DNA of 64,000 nt from Micropterix aruncella (GCA_944548615.1 OX155976.1:8727476-8791475), one strand, 5' to 3'. Shown: positions 11,229-22,335, counted from the first letter of the stretch. Numbers and translations: made by a program. The notes: generated by a model not told the origin, from the letters alone.

Positions 11229-12605
11229 AGGGAGTTAATGGGCCCTTGCTGAGTTGGCCACGAAGACCCATTCTGTTCAGGGTTGGTCACACTCACGGGT
11301 CAACACCTATCCGACGGCCTCCACGCATGACGTGCGAGCCTGGGTAGGACTCTGGCCTTATGGTCAGTTTCCCCTGGGAATCAAACTTCTGGCGCTCCTG
11401 GACGGTCTGCGCACCGTGCAGCGTAAGCCAATCGACTGTGCACTCTGACTAACAACTTGCGGTGTCAACTACAACGGGCGAGCCCGTCACCACAGGACGT
11501 TTTAACGATTTTTCGTTCTGTCGCCCTGCAGTGAACGTAGAAGACTTGGACAGAACAATCCAACGTCCAGCTACGTCACAACCCGCAAGAAGCCAACGCC
11601 TTTACCGCGAGATAGCCAGTATGTTACCTGGCGGGCCGACCCTCGCGCCCTTGCTTCCAATTGTGACCAGATTTCTCCGGTCTCTCGATTGGTTCCGAGT
11701 TCGAGGTCGCTTGCGCGGTCCTCTCCCTTACGAAGCGGTGAAACGGTGTGCACCGAATCTGTCGCGGACCAAGGCGTCCTTTGCCCGACTCTGAACCGGG
11801 ATCGGATGGCCAATGGTCATTTCAAGAGCAGTCGCCGTAAGGTAGACAACCACCCCCGCTCTATAGGAAACAATACAGTTCCCTGACTCCCCCGATTGTT
11901 AGTCGGAGAAAACAGTCGATTGGCTTGCGCCGCTCGGTGCGCAGACCGTCCAGGAGCGCCAGAGGTTTGATTCCCAGGGGAGACTGGTTGACCCAGTGTC
12001 CTAGCCAGGCTCGCACCCCATGCGTGGAGGCCATCGGATGGGTGTTGACCCGTGAGTGTGACCGACCCTGAAACAGAATGGGTCTTTGTGGCCAACTCAG
12101 CAAGGGCCCATTAGCTCTCTGACTAACAGTCGGGGGAGTCTGAAAGCAGTACTGTTTCCTATAGAGCGGGGGTGGTTGCGGACCTTACGGCGACTGTTCT
12201 TGAAACGACCATCGGCTACCCGATCCTGGGTGAACAGCCGGGCAAAGGACGCTGTGGTCCGCGATAGATTCGGTAAACACCGTTTCACCGCTTCGTAAGG
12301 GAGAGGACCCCGCAAGCGACCTCGAACGCGTAACCAATCGAGAGACTGGAGTAATCTGATCACAATTGGAAGTAAGGGCGTGAGTGTAGGCCCGCCGGGT
12401 AACACTCCTGGCTATCTCGCGGTTAAGGCGTTGGCCTCTTACGGGTTTGTGACGTAGCTAGATGGTGGACTGTTTTGTCCTCAAGTCTTTTGCGCTCACT
12501 CCAGGGAGATAGAATGACTAATCGTTAAAACTTCCTGAGGTGACGGCCTCGCCCGCTGTAGTCGACAACTTAAGTTGGGGTGACGGGTTCGCCCGCTGTA
12601 GTTGT
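11229..12605 (+). repeat. Family A element with a second copy nested in reverse
   Basis: The order is 5' half forward (11229-11454), a complete element inverted (11455-12116), then 3' half forward (12117-about 12571). The inverted copy is flanked by a perfect 12-bp direct repeat CTCTGACTAACA (11443-11454 and 12117-12128), part of the outer element, as expected of a target-site duplication. The outer element's 3' end then has a second tandem copy of its terminal unit (GGTGACGGGTTCGCCCGCTG at 12578-12600). Confidence 0.9.
11455..12116 (-). mobile_element. Nested full-length family A insertion
   Basis: Read on the minus strand it begins AGCTAATGGGCCC and ends GACACCGCAAGT. It is about 660 bp with no long ORF, no terminal inverted repeats and no poly(A). 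The flanking 12-bp duplication indicates retroposition into another family A copy. Confidence 0.85.
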
Positions 12606-12647
12606 TATAACGCTACTGTTCGCGAGGCTGGACGTCGTCGAGCCTTA

Positions 12648-12811
12648 GGATCATTACGCATTGTCGACTGAGTCGCGGAGACTCAGTCGACGGCGACTTT
12701 TACGTTGTACGATCTTATACGGCACCTGCGACTTCCATACGCATGTGGTCGCTGGTAGACCAAGCGACTGTCGACTGAGTCGCGGCGACAGTCGACAGTG
12801 CGTAATGAGCC
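12648..12811. mobile_element. 164-bp palindromic MITE, TA-flanked
   Basis: The termini GGATCATTACGCATTGTCGACT and its inverted counterpart AGTCGACAGTGCGTAATGAGCC differ at two positions, and a TA dinucleotide flanks each side. Inside are further hairpins, including perfect 12-bp arms GTCGACTGAGTC/GACTCAGTCGAC at 12663-12691. The TA target points to a Tc1/mariner-type non-autonomous element. Confidence 0.75.
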
Positions 12812-13245
12812 TAAATGCTGGCAGTAGGTCTGTATAATTGGCACGCTGATAGTTCTGTTTACTCTCTGATAATGTGGTAGACGCGTCTATTAGATGGTAG
12901 CTAACTACTTTTGTGGTTTCAAATGTGTAGGTACCTATTTTTAAATATACTTTGATTAAATATTACAAGTGTGGGAAGTTTCTCAATCCATGGTTGCGTC
13001 ACTGGCTGTAATAACTTTACGTAGGCGTTCGCATTTAACCCTTGAATAAAGGGAAAATAGTTCCCAACAATATTTTTCATCAATAAATCTGGCCTGCTGG
13101 CTCTACTCTGGCATTCTTTGGTCAAAATACTATCTGATCTGAAAGTATCAGCTTTTACAAAACTCTTACAATTTTTTGTCGCTGGTTCCTTAACTATTAT
13201 TACAAGCTTTTATTTACCTTGCAATGTAGGTATGTTAGTTATTCG
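12812..13245. other. No gene recognised
   Basis: AT-rich sequence with one short minus-strand frame (13125-12919) and no recognisable motif. Confidence 0.4.
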
Positions 13246-13422
13246 GCTCGATTGCGTTTCTTCGTGAACTAAAATCGGAAATTAGTCTGTGTGAACGAGA
13301 CAGGGCAATACGCTAGAGCGGAGTGTGAGATGACCGGTTGACACTTTTTCGCATTAAAACTGGGCGCCGAGGTCAAATCTTACGCCGCACGAAATATGCT
13401 CGAATTTATTCAGACGAGTATA

Positions 13423-13690
13423 AGTTTTATTTATTTTTATTTATTTAAGTCCATAAAAAATACATTTAATTACAAAAACATTCTCTTAGCTCTCTTAATT
13501 AAACAGTTTTTTAATTTACCTAACTCGGAAAGAGATTCAGAAATAATAGTTTGTGGTTTACCACCTCACTAGGAATAACCTGTATCGAGGTGGTACCAAC
13601 AGAAATCGTATATTGCCTGCCGAAAGAGCATGATATACCCGCTCTTAGGTTTTCATTTTATTTTAATATTTTTTAAAAACTTTATATTGC
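13423..13690 (-). repeat. LINE 3' UTR, minus strand
   Basis: It begins with a TTTATTTATTTTTATTTATT tail (minus-strand A-rich tail). It carries GGTTTACCACCTCACTAGG, the inverse of the LINE 3' UTR at 16195-16245. Confidence 0.65.
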
Positions 13691-14093
13691 AATGGTATTT
13701 ACAATTAATAATTACAAGGATGGGGGTAGTTACTTTATTCAAAAATTGAAAAATTTTGAAGATACCAAATTAAACAGAAGGTATTTTTGTTCAAATATTC
13801 ATAAATAAATATTTTTACATCTAACGTAATACATACATAGATACGGTAATCGCATACACTTTATATGAATTTATATTAAAAGTATATATAAATAAAAATT
13901 ATTATAAAGAAGTACATACATATAATATGATAATTAAAAAATTTAAAATAGAAAACATATTATTATGATAATTCGAGTATATATTTACATATGCAAGAGT
14001 GCCTTGATAACTATTTATCAAAGAAAATGACAATTTGCAATGCCATTTTATTATATAATATAGAAGTTAATTAAGAATGTAGGTAGGTACTAA

Positions 14094-14334
14094 CCCCTCA
14101 AATGTGAGGCGTCCCTTAAGGGATGCCTTGGCAAAATGTATACAAAATGTATATAAATTGATATAAATATAAATATAAATGTAAATGTGCGCCGCTTTAT
14201 AGTAATCTGCTCTATAGTAATGCTATAGCTCTATAGTAAACCCCGCTCTATGTAAATGTAAATGTAAATGTAAATATAAATTTATATACATTTTGCCGTA
14301 GGCAACCCGAGCTAATCGCCATTCATTTGAGGGG
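14094..14334 (-). mobile_element. piggyBac-like MITE, CTAA-flanked
   Basis: The 241-bp element has inverted ends CCCCTCAAATG / CATTTGAGGGG and an interior with CTATAGTAAT-type repeats. A reverse-oriented relative at 48325-48559 is flanked by TTAA. Here both flanks are CTAA (14090-14093 and 14335-14338). piggyBac elements normally use TTAA. Confidence 0.8.
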
Positions 14335-14365
14335 CTAATACAATACAATATAGCCGTAAATTTGC

Positions 14366-14367
<2 letters not shown>

Positions 14368-14402
<35 letters not shown>
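14368..14402. repeat. (AT)n microsatellite
   Basis: About 17 uninterrupted AT units. Confidence 0.95.
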
Positions 14403-14409
<7 letters not shown>

Positions 14410-14700
14410 TGTTCATTCAAGAGATTTTAATAATAGTTCAACAGGTAGTATTTATCGACGATCGTTCGTTTCATATTCCGCTCTAACATATTGCTCTGTC
14501 TCTGTTTTAGTTCACAAATAAACGCAATCGGGCACAGTATGTACGAGTATTTATGTTTATTTAGGTCAACTCTTGCAATCTGAATTAGAACCATTATCCT
14601 ATGAAGTTGACATTTTACAGGTTTGTTCAGTTCCGATGATAATGCATTTTTATGGTGAGGATGACCTGTTTCTACAAACAGGATAGGTCGGGAGACGAGG

Positions 14701-15160
14701 CTACTCTTTATTTTATTTTATTTTATTTGGTACCCAAACAGAATATTGACAACACATACAGTGACATATATATACTACAGTTACATGACTACATCAATAT
14801 CGTTTTTATATGAGTACACAATTAGCACAATGCATGAACAATGGTTGAATGTTTTAAAAAACTACGTATAAAAAAAGGAACAAAAAAAAAACAAAAAATA
14901 CCAGAAAATAAATTACAGCATTTTAAAGAGGGACGCTTTGAAGGAGCATATATCATGAAATATATCGATGCGATTGTCAAGATGAAATTTGTTATACAGA
15001 CGACAAATACGTGGGATTACGTTATTAACTCCGGTATAGTTTTTTGCTAAAGGTGTTTTAAATAAGTCTGGGTATCGAAGACTTCTTTTAGTAATGTTAA
15101 ATGGTATTTTTTCTATACAAGAGGTATCGATTTTATTATTTAAAATTTTGTACACCCTTC
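14701..15160 (-). pseudogene. LINE 3' end fragment
   Basis: On the minus strand it ends in (AAAAT)n (plus TTTATTTTATTTTATTTTAT at 14708-14727). It encodes a LINE C-terminal segment (15155-14913) with NITKRSLRYPDLFKTPLAK and a NNVIPRICRLYNKF motif. Confidence 0.65.
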
Positions 15161-15169
15161 CACGGTCAA

Positions 15170-15365
15170 CAGCACAGAAACGAAATGTTGTATACGCAAT
15201 TATGATAGCCAGTTCTATATTTCACCGCGACAGGGCTGCTGCACCCAGGGTTGGCTTCTAACGAGGGAACTCCTCAACGGTCAACAGCACAGGAACAACA
15301 TTTTGTATACGCAATCAATTATGATAGCCCGTTCTAAATATCACCATGACATGGCTGTGGCACTT
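15170..15365. repeat. Duplicated 'CAGGGTTGGCT' repeat
   Basis: Two tandem copies of a ~120-bp block with TTGTATACGCAATTATGATAG and TGACATGGCTG. Relatives occur at 8490-8535, 16490-16580 and 21640-21850. Confidence 0.65.
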
Positions 15366-15599
15366 ATAAAACATTTTTAGATTCGATTTTTTTTTGTAAA
15401 AAGTTTGATTATTATTTGTTGGGAGGTCGTGTAAAAAACTTATTTGAAAAGTCTGCTGCAAACGGAGCGAAACGAAGATAGACATTTCGGCAAAGAAATT
15501 GTGTTGACGGCAGTTGACGGCAGTATTGGGTCAATCGATTGAATATTTCAATCGACTAATGGACTAGTCGATTGGAACTATTAAACTTCGGGACCACGG

Positions 15600-16380
15600 A
15601 CATGACACTAGAAATCGATACAGACAACCGGAGTTAAAAATGAACACGACGTACGGACAAAGACATTATACATTTCTAGCTCCAAAGCTTTACAATATAC
15701 TGACAATGGGCGTTCAAACGACCGACGTACCTTACGCTACGTTTAGAAGAGTGGTGGCAACTTGGCTTCTAAATAAATCTAGGGAAGACTGTGAAAATTA
15801 TTAAGGTCTCAGGTGTGATCGTGATATATATTTATTTATATTTTATATATTTTAACTCTATTTTATATACCTACTATCATATTATATGTATGAATTTTTA
15901 TATAATATTAGTATATATATGTTATATAATATATATTAATAATATTAGTATATATATGTTATATAATATATATTATAATAATATATATCTATATATGGTA
16001 TATATCATATTTATATGTGTTTATATCTAATATATAAAAAATAATTATTATTCCATATAACTTAGTAGATTGTCATAAATTTTAATTTAGTTTATAATTT
16101 TATTGATGTTTTTAAATTTAACTTTAAATTTTAAATTGTACTCAAGTATTAGATAAGATTTGCCCTCTCGTCTCAAAAGAATTCATCGATGTTAGTACCA
16201 CCTCAACACAGGTTCATACCTAGTGAGGTGGTAAACCGTTATGTCAAACGATGAATTTCCTTTCTAAGCTAGGTATAATATATACACTTATTATAAACTG
16301 TTTTTTTGTTAGAATAAGGATTTTCTTTGTAATTTGTAACTTGAATTACGGAAAATAAATAAATAAATAAATAAATAAAA
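15600..16380 (+). pseudogene. LINE C-terminus and 3' UTR with AAATA tail
   Basis: The frame 15640-15804 encodes YGQRHYTFLAPKLYNIL and TFRRVVATWLL before a natural TAA, the same signature as other LINE tails here. The AT-rich 3' UTR contains the TACCACCTCAACACAGG / CCTAGTGAGGTGGTA inverted pair (about 16196-16235) and ends in (AAAT)n at about 16355-16380. This matches the minus-strand tail at 13423. Only the 3' end of the element is present. Confidence 0.8.
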
Positions 16381-16800
16381 AAACTAATCAATCACGATGG
16401 ATTTAGTCGCAACTAACTTTAATCACGATTGAAATAATTACGACTAAATCATTTAGTCGTTCATTATCGTCATTTAGTCGAGGGGACTCCTCAACGGTCG
16501 ACAGCACAAAAACGAAATTTTGTATACGCATTCAATTATGATTTATTTATGGCTGCTGCAACAAAGGTTGGCTCGGGAGAGAGCATTATAATGAATCAAG
16601 TTTTTAAAAATGTGTTTTAATAATGTACTTTCACCTTGCAATGTAGGTTTAAATTTGGAAATTTGGTACATTTGCGTAAGTTCAGTGACAATCCAATATT
16701 GTGGTACCATGGAGCCGAAATGTAGGGATAGGAACTCCCTGATGGAAAGTGCTAAGATAGTCGAGTTTAGGCTCGTCTGTTTTGTTGTATTGAGTGGGAG

Positions 16801-17350
16801 ATAATGGGCCCTGTTGGAGTTGGCCACGAAGACCCATTCGTTCAGGGTCGGTCATACTCACGGGTCAACACCTATCCGGCGGCCTCCACGCAGAAGGGAG
16901 AGCCAGGGTAGGACGCTGGCCTGCGGGCCAGTCTGGACGGTTTGCGCACAGCGCGGCGTCAACCAATCGATTGTGCACTCCGACTAACAGGCAAGGGAGT
17001 CTGGGAAAAGTAAAGTTTCCTATAGAGCGGGGGTTGTTAGCCTTATGGCAACTGCTCTTGAAACGACCATTCGGCCACCCGATCCCGGGTGAATAAGCCG
17101 GGCAAAGGATGCCGTGGTCCGCGATAGATTCGGCAGACACCGTATCACCGCTTCATAAGGGAGAGGCCTGCGAAAGAGACTTCGATCCTATAACCAGTCA
17201 GGTATCCTGAAGGTCAATTCCAGACGGAGATATCTTTCCAAACTGGTAGTCAGGGGGGAGGCTGCCAGCTGTGTACCTTTCCGGTGCCTCGCCGTAATGC
17301 GTTGGCCTCTGACGGACAGGTGGCGTAGCTAGACTGTGGATTGTTTTTCG
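16801..17350 (+). repeat. Family A copy, truncated
   Basis: It runs from GATAATGGGCCCTGTTGGAG through the AGAGCGGGGGTTG, GTGGTCCGCGATAGATTC and AATGCGTTGGCCTC blocks, then breaks off after GGATTGTTTTTCG. The terminal 3' unit is missing. Confidence 0.85.
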
Positions 17351-17471
17351 TTACAAAACGATCAAAAATGTATGGGCTTAGGTGCGACGGGACGGACCTC
17401 GCAGACGTCGCGTCACGAGCGAGGCCGCCGTCGACCAAAAGCGAAAATTAATGTTTTAAAATTAAACAGAT

Positions 17472-18350
17472 GTGTTTAGCACAAAGATAACAAGGGAAAA
17501 ATATAACGTAAAGCAGGATAAGCAGTCAAAGCAACAAGGACAAGCCCCGCTCAAAATTACCATATCGGGCGAAAAAATATTGAAGTCGCCAAAGGAAAAA
17601 TCGGCAAAATATTCTCCAGATGCGAAGGAAAATAAGCCCGAAAAGGAATACATCGTCGAATACCGAAAAATGGAATCGCAGAAACGAGAAATCGGAAAAG
17701 ACGAAGACAGAAAATATCGGCGAGCGCCGAGCCGAGCGGCGAAGACACGTCTGCTGATGCTGAAGATGTACGTGAGGACGAAACTCACGTACGCGGCACC
17801 GGCCTGGTACCACCTCATCTCGGCATCGCAGCGGAGTAACATCCAGCGAGTGCTGAACGTGGGGCTAAGAAAAGTGTCGGGAGCCCCTTGGTACGTCCGA
17901 AATGCGACTCTGGAACGCGATTTTAGCGAAACAGAGTCCGTGGAGGAACACGTATAGCGCCTTGCGCGCGCTATGTACCGCAGGGCCGACACCTCGCCTC
18001 ACGAGCACATCCGCCAGCTCGCTCCTCTGCACACCAGACCACCAGATGTCCGGAAGCCGTACCCGCGCAGTCTGCTTGATTAGCGGACCACCAGCGCGGG
18101 TATCGCAGCACAGCAGCCTTGCCACAAAAGATGTCATTACCACCTCCCGTCACAATTCTTCACGATAAGGTGCCTAAGCACATAACAATGAGTCTTGCCA
18201 CAGGGCACAAAGCCCTGTGACGCCATTCCAGAAAGCCGGGCCAATGGGCCCGGCTCACGTTAAACCCCACGAAAAGGCAAAATGCCTAGTGGAAGATGTC
18301 ACGGGCCTCTAGCAAGGCCCGTCGACAGATATTTGATTTGATTTGATTTG
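17472..18350 (+). pseudogene. Jockey-like LINE 3' fragment, chimeric frame
   Basis: One open frame (to 17957) joins a lysine/glutamate-rich segment (about 75 codons, KSPKEKSAKY...KPEKEYIVEY) to a Jockey-type RT thumb/tail: RTKLTYAAPAWYHLI, RVLNVGLRKVSGAPWYVRNA. The last part continues in a shifted frame (about 17960-18090, AMYRRADTSPHEHIRQL). There is no ATG at the start. The 3' UTR ends in GATTTGATTTGATTTG (about 18333-18350), a microsatellite tail typical of LINEs. It is probably an internally deleted copy that fused ORF1-like and RT sequence. Confidence 0.75.
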
Positions 18351-19515
18351 GAGCAATTCATTCGCCCTCCGGCTCTGGTGCCGGCAACAAGTGGCCACCC
18401 GGCCGCTCAGGGAGTTCAAGGCGTCGCGCTGCTGGGAAGAAGTCGTCGGGGAAGAAGTCGTCGTGGAAGAACAGTCAATAGGACTGACAAGCCAATCACT
18501 CGGCGAAGTGAGTTGGACCTCGCCGCTTCGGGTCGCCGGATCTTCGGGACCTCGGTCTTGGCAACGGACCGCCAGACCGCGCCGACAGCGGGAGCGACGA
18601 GAAGGACGACGCAGCGACGAATCAGCCAGGAGCCGGAGGGGAATCGCCGCAGCAGGTATTTGTGTTCGGTATTTCGGGGCGAGGCCAGCAAAACGTGGAC
18701 GTTTTTGCCGCCGCCGAATACCGACGCAGACCGCCTGCGGCTAGCAGCCGAGCCACGTCGGACTGCGTGAGGAGAGCGGGGACGCCGGATCGCCGCGTCC
18801 GCCGAAACAGGCCAATGAAGCGTGTTTGCGCGCTGCGCCACGCCAAAGCCGCGGCGAAATCGTTCGCCGCGCCGCGACGACCTGCGAGTCGGTCGCGTCA
18901 GCCACTGCGGGCCAAGCCGCGGCGAAAGGGTCGCCGCGCCGCACCGACCTGCGCGTCGGTGCGCTAGACGCCGCTCCACGCCAACCTGCGTACGGAGCCA
19001 CACGAAGCCGCGGCGAAAGAGTCACCGCGCCGCACTGAACTGCGAGTCAGTGGCGCAAGATCACGCGCCGCACCGCGCCGATTGAGAATCGGTCGCGCCA
19101 CGCCGCCGCGCGCCGAGCCGCGCGACACACACAAAGAAGCCGCGACGAGAGAACGCCGCGCCGCCTGAGAGAACGCCGCGCCGCCTGAGAGCCGCCGCGC
19201 CGCCGCGCCGCCTGATAGCCGCGCCGCACCGCCGGCGAGCCGTCACGCCATCACGCCGCGCCGACTGAAAGAGTCGGCCACGCCAGCGACAAGCGCTTGC
19301 CGGGGGCAGCGCTATCGCCACCTGCGCTGAGTGTCTGTCAGCAACGTCGCGCCCTACGCTCGCCGACGCAGCTGCAAAGCGCGCCTCAGCCACGCCGCGT
19401 CGCTTCGAGCCGCCGACACGCTGCAGCCAGCGCCAACGCCGCCTGCATCACGCTACGCCGCCGCACCGATCACCGGCCCGCCCGTGCATACGGGCCAACC
19501 GGCGAGCCGCAACCC
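18351..19515. other. GC-rich block of degenerate CGCCGCG repeats
   Basis: GC content rises sharply against AT-rich flanks. From about 18840 the sequence is built from imperfect units of the form AAGCCGCGGCGAAAGAGTC + GCCGCGCCGCA + CTGAACTGCGAGTC, with shorter GAGAGAACGCCGCGCCGCCT units at 19140-19200. Many frames stay open simply because of composition. It starts directly after a LINE tail. I recognise no protein; a retroelement gag/UTR relic or a satellite are possible. Confidence 0.6.
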
Positions 19516-20025
19516 GAAGCAAATAGCGGTGATTATAGACATTTTGAATTTAGTGACATTAGTGGCGGACAATTTTAGGTTATCTAGCTATACGTTTAGG
19601 CTATCTAGCTGTACGTTTAATGTAGGTAATAACATGTCTTACCATTTATTGTCGATACTTGTATAGCGATTAATAATTTGATTTAATCTGATTCTGCATT
19701 GTTGTGTATAGCGGTTAATATTTTGCTTTATTGTTTATAGCCGTTGTTAGCAAGTAAGTTGTGAATACACATTTTTTGTGGAAGGGAAGACTGTGTTTTA
19801 TTGGTGCCAGGAAACGGGGAATTTACGGTAGTAGTGCGAACTGAGGCTAACGAAGCGCAGCGGCGACGTGGCTGCCCGTAATAGGGCGAGCGGCGATCGA
19901 GTGGGGGGACCTCTTTTTACAGTCCTGGGTCCCCGCTGACCACTGATCGGTTCCGTGCCAGGGGCGCCGCATGTTGTAGCCAAGCGGGCGCAACAACCCG
20001 AATTTAGGCTAGTATGTTATGTTAA
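19516..20025 (+). repeat. Possible LTR-retroelement junction
   Basis: After paired GGTTATCTAGCTATACGTTTA / GGCTATCTAGCTGTACGTTTA units and TATAGCGGTTAAT repeats comes TGTGTTTTATTGGTGCCAGG. The TGGTGCCAGG following a TGT..ATT end resembles a primer-binding site after an LTR. No second LTR was found, so this is only a suggestion. It may belong with the GC-rich block upstream. Confidence 0.3.
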
Positions 20026-20220
20026 TATGAGTACTTTCCATCACACATGATGACCAGGATCTGAAGATGAAGCCGGAAGATTGGTACTGGAACTCCCTGA
20101 TGGGAAGTGTTTAGATAGTCGAGTTTGGGCTTGTTTGTTTTGTTGTCATTAGTACTTTCTATTACACATACATAATGACGACGGTCTGAAGATAGAGCCG
20201 GAAGATTACCCATTGAAACA
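20026..20220 (+). repeat. Tandem duplication (~120 bp) of a dispersed repeat
   Basis: Two copies of TACTTTC.AT.ACACAT..TGA through GCCGGAAGATT. The segment ACTCCCTGATGGGAAGTG with TAGTCGAGTTTGGGC recurs at 16725-16790. Confidence 0.65.
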
Positions 20221-20504
20221 CACTGATGGTACTTAAAGCTTGTTTAAAAAAATGATTTGCTTTGTCTTGCGAGGCAATATTGCTATTTATTAAAAAAAAC
20301 TATAGGAGTGGATGGATGTCATTGTATTGACGATAAACATAACGAAGTAGTTAAATAACTGGTAACACAATTATTCAGTTGGTTTATAAATTCTTTTATC
20401 TGCTTTTTTTGGCACACACTTTTTTATTTCTGTTATTTAATTGCTATTAATATAAGTGTTAATGTGCGTACTATATTTCTTATACAATCTGAGTTTTAAT
20501 TAAC

Positions 20505-20820
20505 CGGCTTCCTTGAAGTATGTGAAGCAATACGAGCAAATAAGCAACATTTGATAAAGATATGTGAAAAAAATCCTCGGAATTTCCTCTTCGAAAACTC
20601 GAAAAATTTGCTTATTTTATTATTTTACTTATTTAAAAAAAAACAGTGTAAAAAGCATTGAGCGTAATCCGCGGTTTAGCGGTAGGTAAAATATCGCGTA
20701 TATTAAATATTCGTGATATTTTACCTACCGTTAGATGGCGCAATACCTGGGATCGACCATATCTGAAAATCTGAAAAACTTTAGTTTTATGATTTTTTTT
20801 GAAAAATATAAGCATTAATT
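20505..20820. repeat. Family T MITE-like fragment with hairpin
   Basis: It contains the inverted arms CGGTAGGTAAAATATCGCG / GATATTTTACCTACCG (about 20678-20732). It shares organisation with the elements at 44613 and 60811, including a 'TTGAAGTATGTGAAGCAATACG' left part. Confidence 0.5.
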
Positions 20821-21487
20821 TTGAAAAGTTTCAAAGCGAATCCCTCTATAAGAAACCAATTTACAATTTAGACTCAAAAATAATATGCTTATTTCCTTGG
20901 ACTTTATGGCTTGAAACTGATTTCGAAAACTTTCATTTTTCATTTAGGTCCTAAATTAAAAACAATTAATTATTACGTGAGAGCGCTCTGAGAGTTACGC
21001 TAAATATGCTTTACCATTAACACCCTTATACCACTACTGCGCCAAGGCAGTTATTCTGTGCTAGCGCTGCGATCAAACGTTTAGTCTGCGCCTGATCGCC
21101 GGCGCGAGCAAATGTGGAATTCGTCGACGCTGGATTTTTATTGGTCAAACCCTACAAAATTGACCCCGCCCATTTCTTTGCGTGTCCGCCCGTTTCGGAT
21201 ATTTTTGTAAGGTCTCATGTCGCCAGGTGTCATCAAAGTTGCTTAGGTTGGTACCTGCTAGTACTGTTTCACCCACGGTCAATTCAAACTCACCCTTTTA
21301 AAAAATCAGCTGAGATATGAAAAAAGTCGGTCAATTGACTTAAAATCTAACGTTGCATTCGATTTACGCGCGTATTTTTGAAGTAAAAAAAATCGGTTGT
21401 CACCCCAAGACTTTCCTGTCAAGTAGCCAGGAACTTAATTCACCTGAATATTAATTAAAATATTCCCCAACCTAGGGCCCCTTTTTC
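20821..21487. other. No gene recognised
   Basis: AT-rich. 21400-21425 carries a TCACCCCAAGACTTTCCTG family fragment. No supported coding sequence. Confidence 0.4.
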
Positions 21488-21645
21488 AACCTCCCCCCCC
21501 CCCCCCCCCCCCCGATGATGATGATGATGATGATGAAATCGAAATCGCAATCGAAATAAAAAATGAAATCTAAACCGAAACCGACACCAAAACCGAAACC
21601 GAAATCGAAATCGAAATCGAAACTATCGAAAACGAAATTGAAACT
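21488..21645. repeat. Poly-C, (GAT)n and GAAATC/GAAACC minisatellite
   Basis: A C-run of about 25 is followed by seven GAT units and then about 16 six-base units of GAAATC/AAACCG type. The apparent ORFs on both strands are products of the repeat. Confidence 0.9.
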
Positions 21646-22010
21646 CGTATACAAAATTTTGGGTTTCTGCTGTTGGCCGTTGGGGAGTTCCCTCATCGGG
21701 AGCCAACCCAGGGTACATCACCCATGTCATGGTGGAACATGGAAGGGGGCGGCTATCATAATTGAATGCGTATACAAAATTTTGGGTCTCTGCTGTTGAC
21801 CGTTGAGGAGTCCACTCGTCGGGAGCCAACCCTGGGTGAACGGATTTCAACCACAATCTTTTCAGCTCATGCCATGACCAAATGATGCCGGCATGCTAAA
21901 TTTCAGCTCAATCGGATGAAGCGTTTCAGCGCTATCGTCGGAGAATACAGATAGACACACACACACAGACACACAGAAGTGCGTCCACAATACTTTCCTT
22001 AAACAGGAAA
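21645..22010 (+). repeat. Tandemly duplicated dispersed repeat with CA tail
   Basis: TATACAAAATTTTGGGT..CTGCTGTTG is present twice (21649 and 21771), each followed by a CGGGAGCCAACCC box. It ends with GCTCAATCGGATGAAGCG and a (CA)n tract near 21957. Confidence 0.7.
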
Positions 22011-22124
22011 GTAAAAGTGAAATGTTGTGACTTTGATGCGTTTCCTATTCATTTCATATCAGAGTGAGGCACAGCGAAGGGTGGCCGGGTTTATCTAGTA
22101 ATTAATAATATTAACGTATTGGTG

Positions 22125-22335
22125 TTTATTTATTTATTTAGTATGTTTGGTACGCAAACAATACTCTAATAATACATTGATTATCACTAATATTTTTACA
22201 TTATTACTACATAATTAGAATATAATATCTTATGAGTACTCCGCATGATTAACTTATAATTGCGTATATGCAGTTTATCTCATGATTCACAAAAGAAGTA
22301 TCAGTATAGGTTACAGTAATGCTAAAATATTATTT
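22125..22335 (-). repeat. LINE 3' end remnant
   Basis: It starts TTTATTTATTTAGTATGTTTGG and TACGCAAACAAT, like the minus-strand LINE tail at 14708-14760. No coding part was seen. Confidence 0.5.

Larger units (their letters stand above)
13250..14536 (-). mobile_element. Family B MITE split by nested insertions
   Basis: 13250-13422 and 14440-14536 are the two halves of the same inverted-repeat element seen intact at 43546-43834. The outer ends CGATTGCGTTTCTTCGTGAA and AAACGCAATCG, the Pol-like 'GAACGAGACAGGGCAATACG' block and the central GCTCGAATTTATTC / GGTAGTATTTATC parts are all recognisable. About 1.0 kb has inserted at the centre (13423-14440), including a LINE tail and a piggyBac-like MITE. 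Confidence 0.75.

Noticed and set aside
11571..12103. Arg/Ser-rich frames in family A copies (recurring at 7744, 28204, 41561, 59341)
   Set aside because: They recur because the repeat recurs, but stops and frameshifts differ between copies and no frame is conserved across the family.
18343..19393. Many overlapping Arg/Ala/Pro-rich open frames on both strands
   Set aside because: They follow from GC-rich repeat composition. No start context, domain or conserved frame was seen.
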